Source of the DNA: Phymorhynchus buccinoides
Taxonomy: Eukaryota > Mollusca > Gastropoda > Neogastropoda > Raphitomidae
NCBI GenBank assembly: GCA_017654935.2
Contig: CM065683.1
Location: 6,649,301 to 6,713,300 of the forward strand
DNA length: 64,000 nt
Direction: 5' to 3'
This document shows positions 42,272 to 56,289 of the stretch, one piece after another (position 1 is the stretch's first letter; every line of letters begins with the position of its first letter). Both the position numbers and the translations under genes were made by a program. The notes under the pieces are model-generated. The model was not told where the DNA came from and made no database searches. It saw nothing but the letters and a program-made list of their open reading frames with translations.

Positions 42272-45200
42272 TGCAGATCAACATTTTTTATAATCTTTTT
42301 TTGGGGGCATTACAAAAGTTAGTACAGTACCATGCAGTATAAAGTATTAGCAATAATAGGGCAATTATTTAAGTAATATGACCTCTTGCCTGCAAAAACT
42401 ATGGTCATTTCAGAATTTGATCAGTCAATGACTGATGACCGGTGCTAAGAATAATCCCTGCTTGCATAAACATCTATGTGTACTGAAAGTTTGAACAATG
42501 TATGCCTTCTATTTCCCCGAGAAAATGCCAATGTTAAAGTTTGGAGATAAGACCACGGATGCAACACGCACACGCACACGCACACACATCCGAACAACTA
42601 TCATGCTATAGACTCACTTCATGTTAACTTCGTTAACACGAGTGAGCCAATAAATATCTTCACAATTTCATTTTGGAGCAATGGGAAGGGAAATGTTTAC
42701 ATCATGAACAAACAACTCCACACCTTAACCCTTTCACCGCCAACGTCGCATTTTTGCACCACAATGATTTAACACCCATGTCACTAAAAGGCATCAAATC
42801 AGGGTCTGTTATGCAAAGAACCTGTTCTCTTAATTTTGGGAGGTAAGGATAGGCCTTACTTTAAATATGTCACAGAGGAATCCCCAGTATTGCTGACAGA
42901 TTTTTTTCTCTACCCAGGTAAACTTAATGGACATTTTTTGCTGAAAAATGTCTGGCGGTGAAAGAGTTTAACCCAATGACGCCCAACCATTCGAACCGGG
43001 AATCGACCCCAGTTCCCGAGAGATGGGAATTAACTCCGAACGTCACACCAAATATTTTCATTAAAAAAATCACCCAGAATAAAGTCTAACTCACATAATT
43101 TCATTTCTGAAAGATGCATATTGAATAGCAATGATGATATTATTATTCCAAAGCTAACACACTGTCAAACAACAAACCATGAATTGGAATTAAAAAAATC
43201 CGTAATGGCACTCCGAGCATCGCGCTGAGTCAATACTGCGTCACGTTACGTGGAAAGAAGAAAAAAATTGGGCGTCACTTCGAAAAATCCGTTCAAAAAG
43301 ACTAGTGGGTGCTTTCCCTTGATGTAAGAACCAAAAACGGACCAGCGAGAGTCAGGAACAGGAAGAACTAACTTAGTATATTGCATTGTGGGTAGGGAGA
43401 AAGTGAAAGTGAACGTACTAGACCTGGCGTTCAGCGGGCGCAATCGGCGCTTACGGACTGCATGAGTTGACAAAATTTGGTAATTTGGCGTCTGTGTCCT
43501 AGAGAGGGCTAAAACACCACACTAAAATGGCTGACATGAAAATGTGACAAACTCGACCGTTTTGTTGTTGTTTATTTGTTTGTTTGTTTGGAGGCTAAGC
43601 TAACAACTAAAGCTATGGTGTGGTGGGTTTAGAATCAGATTGTGGAAGAAAATCCCTACTTTCTTTCTTATGTCAACACCAGTTTGTTTCTAAACAAGAA
43701 CAAAAAGGGAAAGGGTTTCTTGCAAACTACTGAAATACAATACTTCTGTCACACAGACACATGTATTTTAACACCTGCACACATGCAACAACACACACAC
43801 ATCTCAACATATTTGTTCAGGGAAACAAGATGAGCATGATAAACACCACACAATTCATCTCCGGAAGACTAAGAATAAACACAAAATCAGCATAGATACT
43901 AAGATAGGCTTAGCTTAAAAAAGTGACGTGAAAAAATGACAATGTAAAGAAACAACAAAGAAACACATACACATACACACACACTCTCTCTCTCAACAAC
44001 ACACACATAATGTATACAAACACACACACACACACACAACACACAGACTGACCCATGATGTTTTTGGCGGCGCTCTTGTCCAGAATATCCAGCACCTCCC
44101 CGCCCCCCTCCACCAGGAAGGTGTCGCGCGTCCTGCCCCTCGCCACCCCCCTCTGCCCCCTCACCCTCCTCCTCCTCCTCCATGTCAGAGAACTGCAGGA
44201 TCTCCTCCAGCCTGAAAACAGTAGGCGGGTGTTCATTCTACATCCCTGTCCCACTTCCAACTCAAAGTTCGCCTTGGCTTAAGGCTGTGTCAGACCAATC
44301 GACATAGGCTAGAACACCAAGGCTACATCATAATGTTGTTATGCTCTGCATAGCGTAGAATGGCACAGTGGTAACGCGTTCGCTTCGTGTCAAGTAAACC
44401 CGAGTTCGAACCTGGGTACAGGGGATTTTTCCTCTCACTTTGCACTAGGCCTTACGGTCTGAACGTGGAGTCTTCCGGATGAGACGATAAACCGAGGTCC
44501 TGTGTGCCCATGCACTTAGCATACGCTAAACCCAGTGGCAACGAAAAAGTTGTCATTAGGTCAAAATTTACTTCCCCCCCCCCCCCATCAGTCACACACA
44601 CAAAAAATGGGTGGCGCGCCTCTGGCTGCGACGCGCTCTCCAGGTGGGAGAAACCCGAATTTCACAGACGCCTCTGTGACTATAAAGTACCTAATACCTA
44701 AACAGAGCAGGCTCTAGATGGAATCATGTATATATATAATATCACACCTGTTTACCCCAAAGTTTCATCGTCAGTAATCCAAGCTTTTTTCCACATTCAC
44801 TTTTATTCTTGCTGAATACTTTCAGAACTGTTTAGAGATCACCATTATGGATAATCCAAAACTTTTTTTTTCTTAAAAAGTTTTCAACCTCCCCAAAAAA
44901 TCGATACAATTTTGTAAAGACTTTTGCACAATTTGCAGAAATAATCAAAGGCAACGTACGTCTCAGGCTTCTGCTTTACTGGCTCATCCTCCTCATCGCT
45001 GCTGTTGTCATCATCATCGCCTTTGTCTTCCCTCTCCTTCTGCTCCTTCTTCTTCTTCTCCTGCTTCACTTCGCTGTGGGCCTTCTGCAGCGCCACCTGG
45101 ATCTTGGGGGAGGACAACTTCTGCACCGCCTCATACCTGACACACACAGGGGGTCAAATCATAAGAAACATCCAGGGAGATACACAGCACATATGTGACC

Positions 45201-48200
45201 CAGCACCACAGAAGGGACTTAAGTGTCAAACTGACCATTCTGAGAAAATGGTACCGTCAAATGCGGACTATAAGCCGCTACTTTTGTCCTCAACTTTGGC
45301 CCATGCGGCTTATAGACTGATGCGGCTTATCTGTGGATTTTTTTTCCATTCTACATTTAGCAGTATAATTAAATCTGTTTCTGGCCACATTCTTTAGCCT
45401 ATTTTGAGCTTCTTTAGACTCAAAACTGGTTTTGGTAATCAATAGATTCAAATCTTATGTTTAAAGTGTCTGAGGTACAAAAAGTAAATACTTATGTTCT
45501 ACTTATGTTGTGTTGATTTGTGCACATACAATTTTCTGTGCGGCTTATAAACTGGTGCAGCTTATATGTGAATAAATACCTAATATTTTGTCAATTTAGG
45601 GGATGTGGCTTATATACAGGCGCGTCTTATAGTCCAGTTTTTACGGAACATGTGAAAACTTCAGACAATCCTCTTTCTAATGATACAAGAACTATTCTTG
45701 TATCTTTTTCTGTTCCAGAGTTATGAGCATTTAAAGTTAGTAGGGTGAGCGTCGGCCATTTTGAGAAAACAGAGTCTAAAGTCTAGCCTAGCTGAAGAAA
45801 ATGCATTGACCTACTCATTTTAAAGCACTTATATGACCATTTAGAGACCATATTAAAGATTATCCTTTATACATTAAATACGAAAGATAAGCATCATTAA
45901 TGAAATGGATTAATACGGTGAATTAAAATTCCCAGGAGCACAATCTTACCCAAACTTCTTGATGAATTTCTTGAAGATCTGCTTTATTTTCATGTGACAC
46001 GGACGCCTCGTCTCATCCTTCATGGAGCATATCCCCTTCATCTGTCACCACAAAAATCATCATCATTTTTAAAGACCCATCACGTCACGTGTCAAAACAT
46101 AGACACACATACTGAATATTTGCCGTCACCATTTGTCATTGATGTCCTCGGCTATTCACTGTGTCTGTACATGTCATGCAAGTGAAACTGACCCATGGCC
46201 AATGTTAAAATGACGCGGCTGTGCCCGATGGAAGCTGTCTTTACCAGTGGCAGTTCTCCCTACACGCCGTAAAGAATTGTTGATTGCTGTCACTCCACGG
46301 GTGGAGTGAATGTGTGGGTGGCTCCATGAATGGAGCGAAATCCCCTGAAGTCGGAGTATGGCTGCCCATGTGGCGGGGCCCTTTAAAAACAGCCATGCAC
46401 GTAATCTTCCCACCCAAGGCCACGCAAAATGTTCACATGGCACTGGGTGTGCCCCCAGAGCGTTAAGCTGGGGAACAAAAACAACAACTGACATCGTCAA
46501 GGTGTCATTGTTCTCATCAGCAGCATCAGCCTGATCAAATCCTTATCATTACCACCATCACCATCATCGTTAATTGAATGACTAGGCATCAAAGCTTGCA
46601 TTTAAAGACACACACATCCCCACATCACGTGTCACATTCCCTCTTTCTTATGTTAGGTATTAGGTATTAGGTACTTTATAGTCACAGAGGCGTCTCTGTG
46701 AAATTCGGGTTGCTCCCACCTGGAGAGCGCGTCGCAGCCGCGCCACCCAATTTTTTTTGTTTTTTGCATGCGAGTTTTGTCACTGATGAGGGTGGGGTGG
46801 GGTGGGGTGGTGTAAATTTTTACCAAATGACAACTTTTTTGTTGCCACTGGGTTTAACGTATGCTAAGTGCATGGGCACACGGGACCTCGGTTTATCGTC
46901 TCGTCCGAAAGACTCCATGTTCAGACCGTTAAGGCCTAGTGCAGAATGAGACGAAAAAATCCCCTGTACCCAGGTTCGAACTCGGGTTTACTTGACACGA
47001 AGCGAACGCGATACCACTGTGCCACTCTACACTCAGCCATTGTTAGGAAGATTTCTTAAGATTTCTTACCAGCTATAAGAGGGAAAACACGTGAAAACCG
47101 TGATTTTGACACGTGACGTGGCGGGTCTTTAAGAAACAAAACAAAAAATGACAAAGGGATGATAAGCATGATAACAATAACTCGTTATAAGCTTAACATA
47201 TCTGACAAGTGTGCATGCAAATAATTAGTGGAAGGATGCCCCCCAAAAAACTGAAACGAAAGATCGTGAAAACCACACACCTGAAACTACCTACAAAAAT
47301 TACTGAACTAAAAACTTTCAACCCGGAATTTTCATGCAACTTTTGTTAGGTGGGGGGAGGGTTGGGGGCGGGGTCATTTTCCCAGATTATCATAAGATTA
47401 TCGAAATGACCATCACACTAATTTTTTGGGCACTCCAAAATCCGGAAGCCACCAGTTTCAGCACACCCCAAAAAAACGGAAATCCGGCGTGTTTCAGACA
47501 ATGAGCACCCCTGATTTTGTTAAGAGAACTTACTTATTTCTGACAAACGTGCGTGCTGTCAGCTTATGCTACAGGGCTTACCATCTCTGAGAGGTGTGTT
47601 GACAGGACCTCCCGGCTGTAGGCGCCGATGAACAGCCTGATGAACTCCAGGGCCGACTTGACCACCTCACGCCGCTCAGAGCTCAGCAGCAGACACACGA
47701 TGGCCACCATGGAAGACAGCGTGCTGCCGGACAACCTCTCTGGAACACACACACACACACAAAGAAAAAGATGAAAGAATAGTGCCGTCAGTAGGGGGCT
47801 CAGTAGGTGGTGTCCTGAATAGGCTCCACTGAACTCCACTGAAGTGACTCAGCAGCAGTGCAGTGTCTCCTCGGTTGGTTGCCTCCTGACGGCCTAACAT
47901 AGATTCGCTCCCCTTGGACTGCTGGTCTCGGATTCTGCGACTTGAACAAACCGGGGTGTAGCTGCGAATTAGGATTCGGAATGCCACTGCACGACCCAGA
48001 AGATGGGACAGCAAACCCCCCCCCCCCCCAAAAAAAGAAAAAGAAAAAAGATTACAGCTTATTTCATTCCGCCTTGCGCCCAATAATTTGCTGGGCGCAC
48101 TAGTGCAGCCACCAGCACCTGCGCCCAACAAATTCTTGGGCAAAGGCCTCCATTTCCTTTCCTTACCAATCTAAATACTTTTTTTCTTAATAAAATAAGC

Positions 48201-48605
48201 TTATTCTGAAGTTATATGCGTCGGAATGATTGCTAAACTCATTGCGCGGTTTTAAAATAATTTGCAAGCATTTCATAATCGGTTCTTTCTTCCTTGCTGA
48301 AAATCATCCCTTTGTCATTGTTAATGATGTTACTGTTCCCTCTTCCCCCATTTTCCACGTTTTGGTTGGTGTATGTATTAGGTACTTTATAGTCACAGAG
48401 GCGTCTCTGTGAAATTCGGGTTGCTCCCACCTGGAGAGCGCGTCGCAGCCAGAGGCGCGCCACCCAATTTGTTCTTTTTTTTTTTTTTTTTTGCATGCGA
48501 TTTTTGTCACTGATGAGGGGGGGGGGGGGGGGGGGGGTAAATGTTTTACCAAATGACAACTTTTTCGTTGCCAATGGGTTTAACGTATGCTAAGTGCATG
48601 GGCAC

Positions 48606-48639
<34 letters not shown>

Positions 48640-50213
48640 TCCACGTTCAGACCAGGTTCGAACTCGGGTTTACTTGACACGAAGCGAACGCGCTACCACT
48701 GTGCCACTCTACACCTCTTTCGAGAGTATGTGTGTGTGTGTGTACATGTGTGTACAGGTTTGTGTGTGTAGTTTGTGCATTTTCATGTTCTGCTTGTTTA
48801 TTATTTGATTTATGTTTTGTTATGGATGGCTTGATGTAAAAAAACATAATGTAATGCTTATTCGATTAAGATTAAGATTCAAATTATAGCCCCGTCAACA
48901 AAGGCCATGTTAGGGCTGTCACCACATTAAATCTTACCACGTATTAAAAAGGGATAAAAACACAAGGTAAAAACAAAATCAGTTTTTTTGGTTAAAATAC
49001 TTTTGTTAAGAAAAACATTAATAAATCAAAAACTTAGCAGGTAAAAATATGACAAGTCTAGAATTAAAAACATCACAGTAGCTTACATCAAGTGAAATAT
49101 ATGAAACTCTTTCAAGAAATTAAAGATCGTGTCAGGCGGAATGTCACGGAACAAAATTTTCATTGACTCCGCAGTGTAGCGTTTCCTTCTAATGTCGTAT
49201 AAATCCCAGCAGTCCAATGCTGTGCTTATTCGATGTCCATCTGGACACACACACACACACATACATACACCCTCTCACATACACCCCCTCCCTCTCCACT
49301 GACCTCTGTAGTGGGACATGATGCGCGTCAGGGCCAGCAGAGTGGCACACATCATGTCCGGGGACCCAGACAGCCCCGCCAGAACCACCCCCACAAACTG
49401 GGACAGCACCTCTGCAACAGCCAACAGCAAAAAATCACGCTTTATTACACTTCTTCCTCTTCTTCTGGGAGTTTATAGTCCCTACCACGCCTTCGCGTAT
49501 CTGGGGTCTAGCGATAATCTTTTTTTATTATAATAGAGATTACCCCCTGTGGGGATACCGGGGTCTTTTGCATAAATAGTTCCCCCACCTTCTGGAAGTT
49601 CTGTGCTTGTAACTTCCTCTTATCTCTCTCTCTTTGACTTTGCCTTTTCCCTTTGCTTACTGTCATCTACTATCTTTCTGCCTTACCGGGTCCATTCTCC
49701 TGTCTTTTGTCACGAAGCACTTTCAGAAACATTTCCTCCAGCCGAAGTCGGACTTGCTGGGCCTAACTATTTGTTACTTAGGCGCATAGCAGCAGCATGA
49801 CACATCTGCGCTCATAATTGACAGGAAACTGTCTGAGCGATCGAAGAAGAAGAAGAAGAATATTAATAGAGTATACATAAAAGGGGGAGGGTGGGGGCTT
49901 TAGGTCGGTTAAAATAGCATATATTTATTGTGCATGTTTAAAACTGTTAAAATCTTAGGTAAAGGTAAAGATGTGCCACGCCCTCTGCATTTCTCGGTTA
50001 ATTCCATTTGTCTGTTTTTGCCTTTCTTACCAAACATAAAGCTGTATTTTATGAACCTCTTCAGCTAATTATCTTTTTGGAATACTACCCCCCCCCCCCC
50101 CATAATAAGATGGGAAAACGCAATGAACCATGACTGTGACATGTGCCGCGGTGTTTGAGCGCCTTGTATAAGCTTTAAGCTTGTTGTGCTCGTTCTCATT
50201 TCTTTATGTTGCT

Positions 50214-50247
<34 letters not shown>

Positions 50248-53200
50248 GTGCCCATGCACTTAGCACAGGTTAATCCCAGTGGCAACGAAAAAGTTGTCAT
50301 TTGGTCAAAATTTATCCTCCTCCCCCTTTCCTTCCTAATCAGTCACACAAACATCGCATGCAAAAAAAAAAATAAAAAAAAAATGGGTGGCACGCCACTG
50401 GCTGCGACGCGCTCTCCAGGTGGGAGGAACCCGAATTTCACAGAGACGCCTCTGTGACTATAAAATACTTAATGCCTTACTATGTGATTCTCAATAAAAA
50501 ATTTGTTTAAAAAAAAAGCAAAAAAAAGAAGAGAGATTTCACCTTGTTCCTCAGCCTCAGGGTTCCACCTGACCATGGTCTCACTGATGACCACGATCAG
50601 ATGGTAGGCCGCCGCACGCACCCTCTCTCCTGTCCCTCGTGTGCACAGAATGGCCTGGCAAGCAAACACACACACACGTGTTTATTCACATTGCAAAGTT
50701 CTAGATCGCAAGGAAAACATCAAACGACGGGACAAAAATGTGAAAGTAGCAAGGTTTGGCAGCACATGTGTGTGTGTGTGTGGGTGTGCGTGTGCGTGTA
50801 TGCGTGTGCGTGTGCGTGCGATGCGAGTCATGATTCACGTGAAACTCATGTATTGGGTCAACTCAAACATAGTGAGCGAAAACGGCAGGATGATTTCAGA
50901 CGGAAGTATTTCACGTGAATCATGGCTCACGTGACACAATCGCATCGCATCCCCATACGACTTTGCACGCTGTGTGGCGCAGGCTTGAGAGGGGACGGGG
51001 TGGGCAGCTCTGTAGCCACAAGCAAGTAGAATTTGCTGTCCCTATTGCCTCCCCTTTCCAGACCTGTTTACCCCATACACGAGTCTTGAGTAGTCTGGAT
51101 AACTGAAATGAGTAGTTTGGGTGCAAAATGTGTAGCTTCATTAATTAAGCCATCAAACAATGTTCACTGAAAATGAGTAGTAATCACGAATTAAAGAGCA
51201 TTATTTTCAATTTTGAAGAGCAGTAGATGTCCAAATTGAGTGGAATACTACTAGAAAAGAGTAGAGTAAACAGGCCTGCCTTTCTTCAGTTTTTCTTTTC
51301 ATTTTAAAACAAACAAACAAAAAATTCCCACAAAACCCCCCTCACCTCTGGCAGCACGGCCTGGATGAAGGCTGTGTTGGGTTCCGTCAGGTGCTGGCAG
51401 ATGGAGGTCAGGCATCTCAGGCGGGGCTGAAACAACGCAGCAACACACGAACAGTAGACTTGCAGCATAGTTTTTTGGGGTGTTTTTTTAACAGCACCTG
51501 CTGATTTTTTGTTCTCCATTCATAGTCACTCACACGACACCCACCCACACACAGAGGCAACGACACACACACACACCACACACACAGAGGCAACGACACA
51601 CCCACACACCACACACACAGAGGCAACGACACACACACACACACAGAGGCAACGACACACACACACACAGAGGCAATGACACACACACACACAGAGGCAA
51701 ACAACAATACACACACAGAGGCAACAACACACACACACACAGAGGCAACAACACACACACACAGAGGCAATGACACACACACACACAGAGGCAACAACAC
51801 ACACACACACACAGAGGCTACAACACACACACACACAGAGGCAACGACACACACACACACACACACACACACAGAGGCAATGACACACACACACACACAC
51901 AGAGGCAACAACACACACACACAGAGGCAATGACACACACACACAGAGGCAATGATACACACCACACACACACAGAAGCAATGATACACACCACACACAC
52001 AGAGGCAATGATACACGCCACACACACAGAGGCAATGATACATGCCACACACACACAGAGGCAATGACACACACACACACACACACAGAGGCAATGACAC
52101 ACACATACACACACAGAGGCAACGACACACACTCACTCACAGAGGCAACGACACACACACTCACACAAACGACACACACACACGCACACACACAGGCAAC
52201 GACACACACACACACGCACACTCGCCACACACACACACACTCACCACACACACACATAGAGGCAACGACACACACACACACTCACCCACCCACACACACA
52301 GAGATCACAAACTCATTGAACAGCTACACATCGGGGGACACTCACACTCTTGGTGCTGGGGGCTGAGGTGGCCAGGGATCCCAGCAGCAGCTGCTGGATG
52401 TCCCCCAGGTGGGAGGCCAGGAACAGCCGGCACTCCTCCGCGCCGCACACACACACCTCCTCCAGGATGCGGTACGCCTTCTTCTGCAGCGTTTTGTCGC
52501 TGGCCTGAAAATGCAACCCAGACCTGTTTACCCCCTATGCAACTCTTGAGTAGTCTGCATAGCTGAAATGAGCAGCGTTGGTGTGAAATAAGTAGTCCTC
52601 TCTATTAACCCTTTCATCGCCACTGTCGCCTCTTGGCACCACAATGATTTAACACCCATGTCGCTGAAAGGCATCAAACGAGAGTCTGGTAAACAGTGAC
52701 TTTATGTTCTTCATTTTGGGAGGTAAGGACAGGCCCTGTTTGATGCATCAGGGCTCCCATTCGTCCCACAAAACAAGGGGTCCCAGGGACTCCTTCACTT
52801 ACAGTACAGAGGGTCCTAGAGGCAGGATAGAAGGTCCCAGTGACATTGTGAATGCTAAAAATAATTTTTCTTGTGCATCCCTGGGACCCCCTGCACAATC
52901 TTTTAGAGGGTCCTGCAGAATTTTTGTATTTCATAGACCCCCAAATGATGGACCCTGGGAGCCCTGGTTTGTGTGTGTGAGCACGTGCGTGTGTGAGTTC
53001 ATGGTCCCAAGTGCGCATGCATGAGTATGTGTGTTGAGTGCATGCGTGAGCACAAGCACACAAAAGTACATGCATCCACACATGTACGCGAATGCATAAT
53101 TTAGTGTACATGCATACGTTTCCCCCCCAAGTTAGCCCTTTCACCGCCAGCCATTGTTCAGCCAGAAAGTACCATTAAACTTAACCCTCTGAGATCCCCA

Positions 53201-55319
53201 AGCTCTGGGAGCCTCCAAAACCTGGTTGTTGTCTAGTTCCGGTAACGCCCGATTGCGCCCGCTGAACAGCAGGTCTAGTAGTTTCACTTTCACTTTCTCC
53301 CTACCCACAATGCAATATACTAAGTTAGTGCTTCCTTTTCCTGACTCTCAGTGGTCCGTTTTTGGTTCTTACAGCAAGGGAAAGCACCCACTAGTCTTTT
53401 TGAACGGAATTTTCGAAGTGACCCCAAATTTTTTCCTTCTTTCCACGTGACGTGCGCAGTATTGACTCGGCGCGATGCTCGGAGCGCCATTACGGATTTT
53501 TTTAATTCCAATTCATGGTTTGTTGTGTGACAGTGTGTTAGCTTTGGAATAATAATATCATCATTGCTATTCAATATGCATCTTTCAGAAACGAAATGTG
53601 AGTTAGACTTTATTCTGGGTGATATTTTTAATGAAAAGATTTGGTGTAGACGTTCGGAGTTAATGCCCTTGTCTCTGGGGCATGGGATCGATTCTCGGTT
53701 CGAATGGTCGAGAGTCATTGGGTTAACTGGGTAGAGAAAACCCCCCCTGCAATATCGGGAGTTCCTCTCAGACATGTATAACGTTAGGCCCATCCTTACC
53801 TCCCAAACTTAAGAAAGTAAAGTCTTTGGATAACAGGCCATTTTTCAGCAAAGAAAATCCATTAATCTCACCTGGGTAGAGAAAAACCCCCATCTGCAAT
53901 ATTGGAAATTCCTCTGTGACATGTATAAAGTAAGGCCCATCCTTACCTCCCCAAATGAAGAGAATAGGGTCTTTGGATAACAGACCCTGATTTGATGCCT
54001 TTTAGTGACAGGGGTGTTAAATCATTGTGGTGCAAAACTGCGACATTGGCGGTGAAAGGGTTAAATCATTGTGGTGCATAAATGCGACATTGGCAGTGAA
54101 AGGGTTAAATCATTGAGGTGCAAAACTGTGACATTGGCGGTGAAAGGGTTAAATCATTGTGGTGCAAAACTGCGACATTGGCGGTGAAAGGGTTAAATCA
54201 TTGTGGTGCAAAACTGCGACATTGGTGGTGAAAGGGTTAAATCATTGTGGTGCAAAACTGCGACATTGGTGGTGAAAGGGTTTAAATCATTGTGGAGCAA
54301 AACTGCGACATTGGCGGTGAAAGGGTTAAATCATAGTGGTGCAAAACTGCGACATTGGTGGTGAAAGGGTTAAATCATTGTGGTGCAAAACTGCGACATT
54401 GGTGGTGAAAGGGTTAAATCATAGTGGTGCATAAATGCGACATTGGCGGTGAAAGGGTTAAATCATTGTGGTGCAAAACTGCGACATTGGCGGTGAAAGG
54501 GTTAAATCATTGTGGTGCAAAAACTGCGACATTGGCGGTGAAAGGGTTAAATCATTGTGGTGCAAAAACTGCGACATTGGCGGTGAAAGGTTTAAATCAT
54601 TGTGGTGCAAAAACTGCGACATTGGCGGTGAAAGGGTTAAATCATTGTGGTGCAAAACTGCGACATTGGCGGTGAAAGGGTTAAATCATTGTGGTGCAAA
54701 ACTGCGACATTGGTGGTGAAAGGGTTAAATCATAGTGGTGCAAAACTGCGACATTGGCGGTGAAAGGGTTTAAATCATTGTGGTGCATAAATGCAACATT
54801 GGTGGTGAAAGGGTTAAATCATTGTGGTGCAAAAATGCGACATTGGCGGTGAAAGGGTTAAATCATTGTGGTGCATAAATGCGACATTGGCGGTGAAAGG
54901 GTTAAATCATTGTGGTGCATAAATGCGACATTGGCGGTGAAAGGGTTAAATCATTGTGGTGCATAAATGCGACATTGGTGGTGAAAGGGTTAAATCATTG
55001 TGGTGCATAAATGCAACATTGGCAGTGAAAGGGTTAAATCATTGTGGTGCATAAATGCAACATTGGCAGTGAAAGGGTTAAATCATTGTGGTGCATAAAA
55101 TGCAACATTGGCAGTGAAAGGGTTAAATCATTGTGGTGCATAAATGCAACATTGGCAGTGACAGGGTTAAGTAGTGACAGTACGCAAAGCCTTCCCCTCA
55201 TCTCACCTTGATGTTCTCCACAGCCAGACTGTACAGCGTTGTGAGGCGAGACTGGTCTGCGTATTTCACCATCGCTAGAGCTAGGTCGGTCAGCGCAATC
55301 CTGCACAACACATGCGCAC

Positions 55320-55354
<35 letters not shown>

Positions 55355-56249
55355 CGTGCGCACACACACACACACACATTCCATTCACAATTCATAATTA
55401 TTTATTGTCTTCAAACATACATGAAGAAAAACATTTTTCGGCGTGCATGCAATCCTGCACAAAATACATGCACACACACACACATTCAATTCACAATTAT
55501 TCATTGTCTTCTAGCATACATGAAGAAAATTTATTTTTGGCGTGCACGCAATCCTCCACAAAACGCCTGCACGCACACAACACACATTCCATTCACAATT
55601 CTTCAAGCATATATGAAGAAAAACATCTTTCGGTGTGCACGCAACATTTAAAATAATTGAAGAGTTAAAACTAACAAGAAAATAGTGCAAGCCAAAACAC
55701 GACACAGAGCAGAATAAACTTACATAAAAGCGCACGTAATTCACTTACAGTAACAAAAGTTATCAAGAACACACACACACACTCATGCGTGCATGCACAC
55801 ACACACACAAATGCACAGATCAAATAAACACAAAGTCAACAAGTATCACAAGTAATTGTCATTAGAAATATTCAAAATAAGAAAGAAAATTCACCTAAGG
55901 CGTTTTCATTTCAAAAAGAAAAATGTCACCTACTTTCTGAAGGCTGTGACGTCAGCGTCGCCCATTTTGGAGGTACACATGTCCAGGAAGCTAAAGACAA
56001 GCTGAAACAAAAGCAACACACAAAATTAGAACCAGCAGCAGCGATTGAAATAATTAAAAAAAAGACAGAAAACAAACGTTCATTTACTGTCTGGAACACC
56101 CTATCATATGAACTTCGTTCTGCTAAATCTTTCCAATCTTTCCAAACCGCTCTTAAAACTCACCTCTTCCGGCAATTCCTCTGATTTCTTCCTTGTCCTG
56201 TTTCCTGCCTTAAAACTACGTTCCCCACTTTGTGTGTGTGTTGTGTGTG

Positions 56250-56289
<40 letters not shown>

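Noticed and set aside
44110..44180. A tiny intron removing the frame break in the RRP12 exon
   Set aside because: The only GT..AG pair tried (GGGTGAGG to GGGGCAG, about 32 bases) does not restore the needed frame and is shorter than animal introns.
51417..52281. Very long minus-strand ORFs rich in Cys and Val, and plus-strand ORFs rich in His and Thr
   Set aside because: They are translations of the CA-rich minisatellite and have no other composition; dinucleotide repeats are open in several frames.
53320..53793. 157-codon minus-strand ORF
   Set aside because: It lies within the inverted MITE-E copy and its flank; the other MITE-E copies do not keep this frame open.
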